Positions 13,949-17,032 of a stretch of 17,032 bases of DNA are shown piece by piece. The number at the start of each line of letters is the position of its first letter. Position 1 is the stretch's first letter. The position numbers and the translations under genes are program-made. The notes beneath the pieces were generated by a model. That model ran no database searches. It was not told the origin of the DNA and worked only from the letters and a program-made list of their open reading frames with translations. Source of the stretch: JBHHYR01 sp046757585 (GTDB lineage Bacteria > Desulfobacterota > Binatia > HRBIN30); NCBI GenBank assembly GCA_046757585.1, contig JBHHYR010000066.1, forward strand, positions 1 through 17,032, written 5' to 3'.

Positions 13949-14938
13949 ATGTCCAGTGCGGGTGACATCTGGGTTGTCGCTGAGACCGACGGCGAACGAC
14001 TGCAGGACGTGACGCGGGAGGTCCTCTGCGATGCGCGCGAGCAAGCTGACACGATCGGGGGGCTGGTGACCGGCATCGTGTTTGGGCCGCTCGGCACTGA
14101 CATCGTATCGGAGCTCGGGCATTACGGCGCCGATCGCGTGCTGCTTGCAGCTGGCAGCTCCGAGCACGCCCGCTCCACCGAGCGCTGCGCCGGCGTTCTC
14201 GCCCAGGCGCTGGAGCGTGACACGCCGCGACTGGTCCTGTTCGGAGCTACCACGCGCGGCCGGGAGATCGCTAGCCGTGTTGCGGCAGTGCGGCACGTGG
14301 GGTTGGCAAACGACTGCAACTGGGTCCGCCTCAATGCCGCGGGTGGCATTGAGGCGGCTCGGATCGTGTACGGCGGCAAGGTGTACGCGCGGGTGCGGCT
14401 CACGTCGAGGCCGGCCCTGGCCACCCTGCGGCCTGGTGCCGGGGGCGTCGGCCGGCCGGCGCCCCGGCAGCCGCGAGTGGATCAGCTGCCGCCGCTGGCA
14501 AGTGTGCCTGCCCGTGTTGAGCACGTGGCGTTCATCCCAGCCGATCCGCACACGGTTCACATCACGGAGGCCGAGCGCATCGTCGCCGTCGGCCGCGGCG
14601 TCGGCGCGCGCGAGCATCTCGAGCTGTACCAACAGCTCGCAGACCGGCTCGGCGCGGCGCTCGCGGCGTCACGGCCGCTCGTTGACGCCGGCTGGCTGTC
14701 GTTCGACCGGCAGGTTGGGCAGACCGGACACATCGTTGCTCCGCGCCTGTACATCGCCGCCGGGATTTCCGGGGCCAGCCAGCATACATTGGGTATGAAG
14801 TCGTCACAGTGCGTCGTCGCGATCAATCGCGACAAGAACACCGAGATTTTTAAGCTTGCCGACCTGAAGGTGCTGGCAGACCTGATCACCCTGCTGCCGG
14901 CGTTGCTGCGAGAGCTGGACACACGGCACACCGCATGA
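13949..14938 (+). CDS. etfA: electron transfer flavoprotein alpha subunit
   Basis: EtfA, 329 aa, the FAD-binding subunit of the cytoplasmic ETF heterodimer that collects electrons from acyl-CoA dehydrogenases. The C-terminal FAD domain is clear: SRPLVDAGW near residue 245, then VGQTG with Gly257, then VAPRLYIAAGISGASQH and VAINRDKNTEIFKLAD. The N-terminal domain is more divergent but of normal size. Its last four bases overlap the next gene (ATGA), giving translational coupling. The order here is alpha, FeS oxidoreductase, beta, whereas beta-then-alpha is the common arrangement. A 13-bp perfect hairpin lies inside the coding region at 14326-14357. Confidence 0.95.
   Translation: MSSAGDIWVVAETDGERLQDVTREVLCDAREQADTIGGLVTGIVFGPLGTDIVSELGHYGADRVLLAAGSSEHARSTERCAGVLAQALERDTPRLVLFGATTRGREIASRVAAVRHVGLANDCNWVRLNAAGGIEAARIVYGGKVYARVRLTSRPALATLRPGAGGVGRPAPRQPRVDQLPPLASVPARVEHVAFIPADPHTVHITEAERIVAVGRGVGAREHLELYQQLADRLGAALAASRPLVDAGWLSFDRQVGQTGHIVAPRLYIAAGISGASQHTLGMKSSQCVVAINRDKNTEIFKLADLKVLADLITLLPALLRELDTRHTA
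14326..14357 (+). repeat. 13-bp perfect inverted repeat with 6-base loop, inside etfA
   Basis: The arm CCGCCTCAATGCC at 14326-14338 is the exact reverse complement of 14345-14357, with loop GCGGGT at 14339-14344. It would form a strong RNA stem within etfA codons (around residues 126-137). No T-run follows, so it is not a standard terminator. It may be chance in GC-rich coding sequence or an mRNA structure. Confidence 0.6.
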
Positions 14939-16914
14939 CTGCGCAACCCGGCCGTACCATTTTGGAGAACATCCCGCAGTGGCTGGAGGTCGCCATGTAT
15001 TTGGCCACCTTGGGCGCGGGGACCGTGGCGGCGGTTCAGGTGTTCCTCCACGTACGCCGGTGGACGCGTGGCGGCAAGGAAGTGCGACTGCTGCCGTTGG
15101 GCGAGCGCCTGCGCGACTTTGCCCGCCGTGGCGTAGCGCAACGCGACATTGCTGCGTCTGACCGTCTGGCCGGTGCGATGCACCGGCTGATTTTCTGGGG
15201 TTTCGTCGTGCTGTTCGTTGCCACCCTGCTGACCGCCCTCGAGCACAACCTGGGCATTCGGCTGCTGCACGGTACCTTCTACTTGTTCTTTGCCTTCGCC
15301 GCCGATCTGTTCGGCTTGCTGTTCATGGGCGGCCTCCTCCTCGCGATCTACCGCCGCTACGTCGCACAGCTCGCCACGCTCAGCTACCGGCGTCGCGGCG
15401 ACATGGCCGCGTTGGGCTGGCTGTTCCTGGTTGGACTGACCGGGTTCGGCCTCGAAGGGGCGCGCATCGGTATGCAGGGGTGGCCGGGATACGAGCGCCT
15501 CTCCTTCGTCGGTTGGCAAAGTGGGCTCCTGATGTCCCCCTTCGTCCCGCCTGATGCCTGGCGCACGCTGCATCGCGTCTTGTGGGGAATCCACGTCAGT
15601 ACCGTTGTCGGCCTGTTCGTCTCGCTCCCCTTCACGCGACTGCTACACATGTTCGCTGCTCCGGCAAACATTCTTCTGCGGGCGCGTCCGCTCGGCGCCG
15701 TGAGACCCATCGCCAGCGGACCTGCAGAGCCACTGTCCCCGCACGACGCGCCGCAGGACTTGATCGAGTCGTTCACCTGGAAGCAGTTGCTTGAGCTCGA
15801 CGCCTGCACCAGCTGTGGCCGTTGCACGGCGGTGTGCCCGGCCACAGCGAGCCGAAAGCCGCTCTCCCCGATGCTGATTCTTCAGCACTTGCGGGAGGAA
15901 CTACGGACCGGGCGTAACGGCATCGGCGTCATTGGTCATGTGATCGATCCGAACGAGCTGTGGTCGTGTACGACCTGCGCTGCGTGCGAGGAGATCTGCC
16001 CGATTTCGATCAACCACATCGACCGCATCGTCGATCTGCGCCGGGTTCTGGTGGAGCGGGGCGAGATCCAGCCAGCTGCGGCGCGGGCACTGGAGAGCAT
16101 GCTGGACAAAGGGAACCCGTGGGACGACGTGCCTAGTGAGCGCGCGCAGTGGGCACAGCAGCTAGGCGTCCGGGTTTTGCGCGACGGCGAGTCCTGCGAC
16201 ACCATCTACTGGGTGGGTTGCGCCGGTGCCTACGACGAGCAGGGACGCAAGGTGTCGGAGGCGGTGCTCACGTTGCTCAAGCGCGCCGGCGTCGACTTTG
16301 GGATCTTGGGAACGCAGGAGCGTTGCAGCGGCGATTTGGCACGCCGCATCGGCGAGGAGGGGCTGTTTACCGAGCTGGCATGCCGGAACACGGCCACCCT
16401 GCGCTCCCACAACCCACGGCGCGTCGTGACGCACTGCCCGCACTGCCTGAACACGTTTCGCCACGAGTATGCGCTCTACGGCATCGAGATCGTGCATCAT
16501 TCAGTCTTGTTGCGGCAGCTCGTCGCCGATGGGCGGCTGGTGCCACGACGAGACGTTCCCCAGCACGTCACGTTTCACGATCCCTGCTACCTCGGGCGGT
16601 ACAACGGCATCTACGAGGCCCCGCGGGAGATGCTGGCCGCCATTCCGCAGACGGTCATGACAGAGCTGCCACGGAGCCGGGCGCAGTCGTTCTGCTGCGG
16701 TGGTGGTGGTGGCCAGGTGCTGTTCGACGTCAAAATCGGCGAACGGGTTCCCAACCTCCGCTTTGCCGAAGCCGAGCAACTGGGAATCGACGTGATCGCA
16801 ACGGCCTGCCCGTTCTGCAAAATCATGCTGGTCCCGGTTCCCGCCGAGCGCCGCCTCGAGGGCAAGATCGCGGTGAAAGACGTCGCCGAGTTGCTGGCGG
16901 AGGCGTGCGTATGA
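14935..16914 (+). CDS. membrane FeS oxidoreductase linking ETF to quinone (HdrD-like, with NarI-like membrane domain)
   Basis: A 659-aa fusion. Roughly five hydrophobic segments (about residues 15-42, 82-101, 115-145, 155-178, 215-245) form a NarI/gamma-like cytochrome b-type membrane domain. Next come two ferredoxin clusters: CTSCGRCTAVC (Cys291, 294, 297, 301) and CTTCAACEEIC (Cys345, 348, 351, 355). Two CCG (DUF224/heterodisulfide reductase) modules follow. The first has Cys429, Cys464 (RCSGD, a single Cys), Cys501 and Cys504. The second has CC at 587-588, plus Cys625 and Cys628. Such proteins beside etf genes in Desulfobacterota, Syntrophomonas-like bacteria and others act as ETF:(mena)quinone oxidoreductases (EMO type). 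Its position between etfA and etfB supports the same role here, carrying electrons from acyl-CoA oxidation to the membrane quinone pool. Start ATG overlaps the etfA stop. Confidence 0.93.
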   Translation: MTAQPGRTILENIPQWLEVAMYLATLGAGTVAAVQVFLHVRRWTRGGKEVRLLPLGERLRDFARRGVAQRDIAASDRLAGAMHRLIFWGFVVLFVATLLTALEHNLGIRLLHGTFYLFFAFAADLFGLLFMGGLLLAIYRRYVAQLATLSYRRRGDMAALGWLFLVGLTGFGLEGARIGMQGWPGYERLSFVGWQSGLLMSPFVPPDAWRTLHRVLWGIHVSTVVGLFVSLPFTRLLHMFAAPANILLRARPLGAVRPIASGPAEPLSPHDAPQDLIESFTWKQLLELDACTSCGRCTAVCPATASRKPLSPMLILQHLREELRTGRNGIGVIGHVIDPNELWSCTTCAACEEICPISINHIDRIVDLRRVLVERGEIQPAAARALESMLDKGNPWDDVPSERAQWAQQLGVRVLRDGESCDTIYWVGCAGAYDEQGRKVSEAVLTLLKRAGVDFGILGTQERCSGDLARRIGEEGLFTELACRNTATLRSHNPRRVVTHCPHCLNTFRHEYALYGIEIVHHSVLLRQLVADGRLVPRRDVPQHVTFHDPCYLGRYNGIYEAPREMLAAIPQTVMTELPRSRAQSFCCGGGGGQVLFDVKIGERVPNLRFAEAEQLGIDVIATACPFCKIMLVPVPAERRLEGKIAVKDVAELLAEACV

Positions 16915-16993
16915 ACGGGAGATCCCGTGTCACGTGGCTGGACACGGCATGCCCCGCCTCGACCGGTTGCGGCAGCACATGAGGCGGCAGCGG

Positions 16994-17032
16994 ATGAACA
17001 TCGTGGCGTGCGTCAAGCAGGTCCTCGATAGC
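16994..17032 (+). CDS. etfB: electron transfer flavoprotein beta subunit, N-terminus only
   Basis: The last 39 bases encode MNIVACVKQVLDS, closely matching the usual EtfB start (MNIVVCVKQVPDT type). EtfB binds AMP and docks with EtfA. The gene runs off the right edge. An in-frame ATG at 16949 would add 15 residues rich in Arg, but family length favours 16994, with a GAGG at 16981-16984. It lies 79 bases after the FeS oxidoreductase. Confidence 0.85.
   Translation, partial: MNIVACVKQVLDS

Noticed and set aside
14448..14466. GC-only palindromic run (CGGCCGGCCGGCG type) in etfA
   Set aside because: Low-complexity GC-rich coding sequence in a Pro/Ala/Gly linker. No T-tract and no sign of function.
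14557..15594. Minus-strand open frame (345 codons) opposite etfA and the FeS oxidoreductase
   Set aside because: Low-complexity Gln/Glu-rich product spanning two well-supported + strand genes. Treated as a shadow.

Overview
This is a GC-rich stretch with every confidently called gene on the + strand and gaps no longer than about 95 bases, so it reads as one long catabolic operon or two adjacent ones. No rRNA, tRNA, CRISPR array, insertion sequence, riboswitch or convincing terminator was seen. The gene content points to an uncultivated, metabolically versatile, menaquinone-using bacterium: a Tat-exported molybdenum hydroxylase-type enzyme, family III CoA-transferases, LLM flavin enzymes, and an ETF linked to a membrane FeS oxidoreductase. 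Candidatus Binatota, Desulfobacterota and related Deltaproteobacteria-like lineages are candidates. This placement is inference from gene content only.

Layout. At 1-1119 is a nitronate monooxygenase/FabK-like flavoprotein whose N-terminus does not look native. A possible divergent gene starts on the minus strand at position 74 and leaves the window. At 1205-3808 and 6796-9192 are two tandem-domain family III (CaiB/BaiF) CoA-transferases. Between them, at 3816-6719, is a Tat-exported type II DMSO-reductase-family molybdopterin subunit (ethylbenzene or steroid C25 dehydrogenase-like). It has no beta, gamma or chaperone gene beside it. At 9272-10432 is a MaoC-like double hot-dog hydratase/dehydratase, split by an in-frame TAG into a 303-aa and an 82-aa reading frame. 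Then follow an SDR dehydrogenase (10507-11286), two LLM flavin-dependent oxidoreductases (11382-12317, 12353-13354) and a split-barrel FMN/F420-binding protein (13377-13913). The right end is an electron-transfer module: etfA (13949-14938), a membrane-anchored HdrD-like FeS oxidoreductase (14935-16914) and the first 13 codons of etfB (16994 to the edge).

How it could work together (inference): the exported molybdoenzyme hydroxylates a hydrocarbon, terpenoid or steroid-like substrate with water. The SDR and LLM enzymes oxidise the product further. The CoA-transferases activate the resulting carboxylate, the MaoC-like protein hydrates or dehydrates the acyl-CoA, and ETF plus the FeS oxidoreductase pass electrons from acyl-CoA oxidation to the quinone pool. 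The substrate cannot be told from the sequence.

The points most worth checking are: the in-frame amber codon in the MaoC-like gene; loss of the catalytic Asp from the N-terminal half, but not the C-terminal half, of both fused CoA-transferases; the orphan molybdoenzyme between them; and the abrupt loss of homology at the start of the nitronate monooxygenase.
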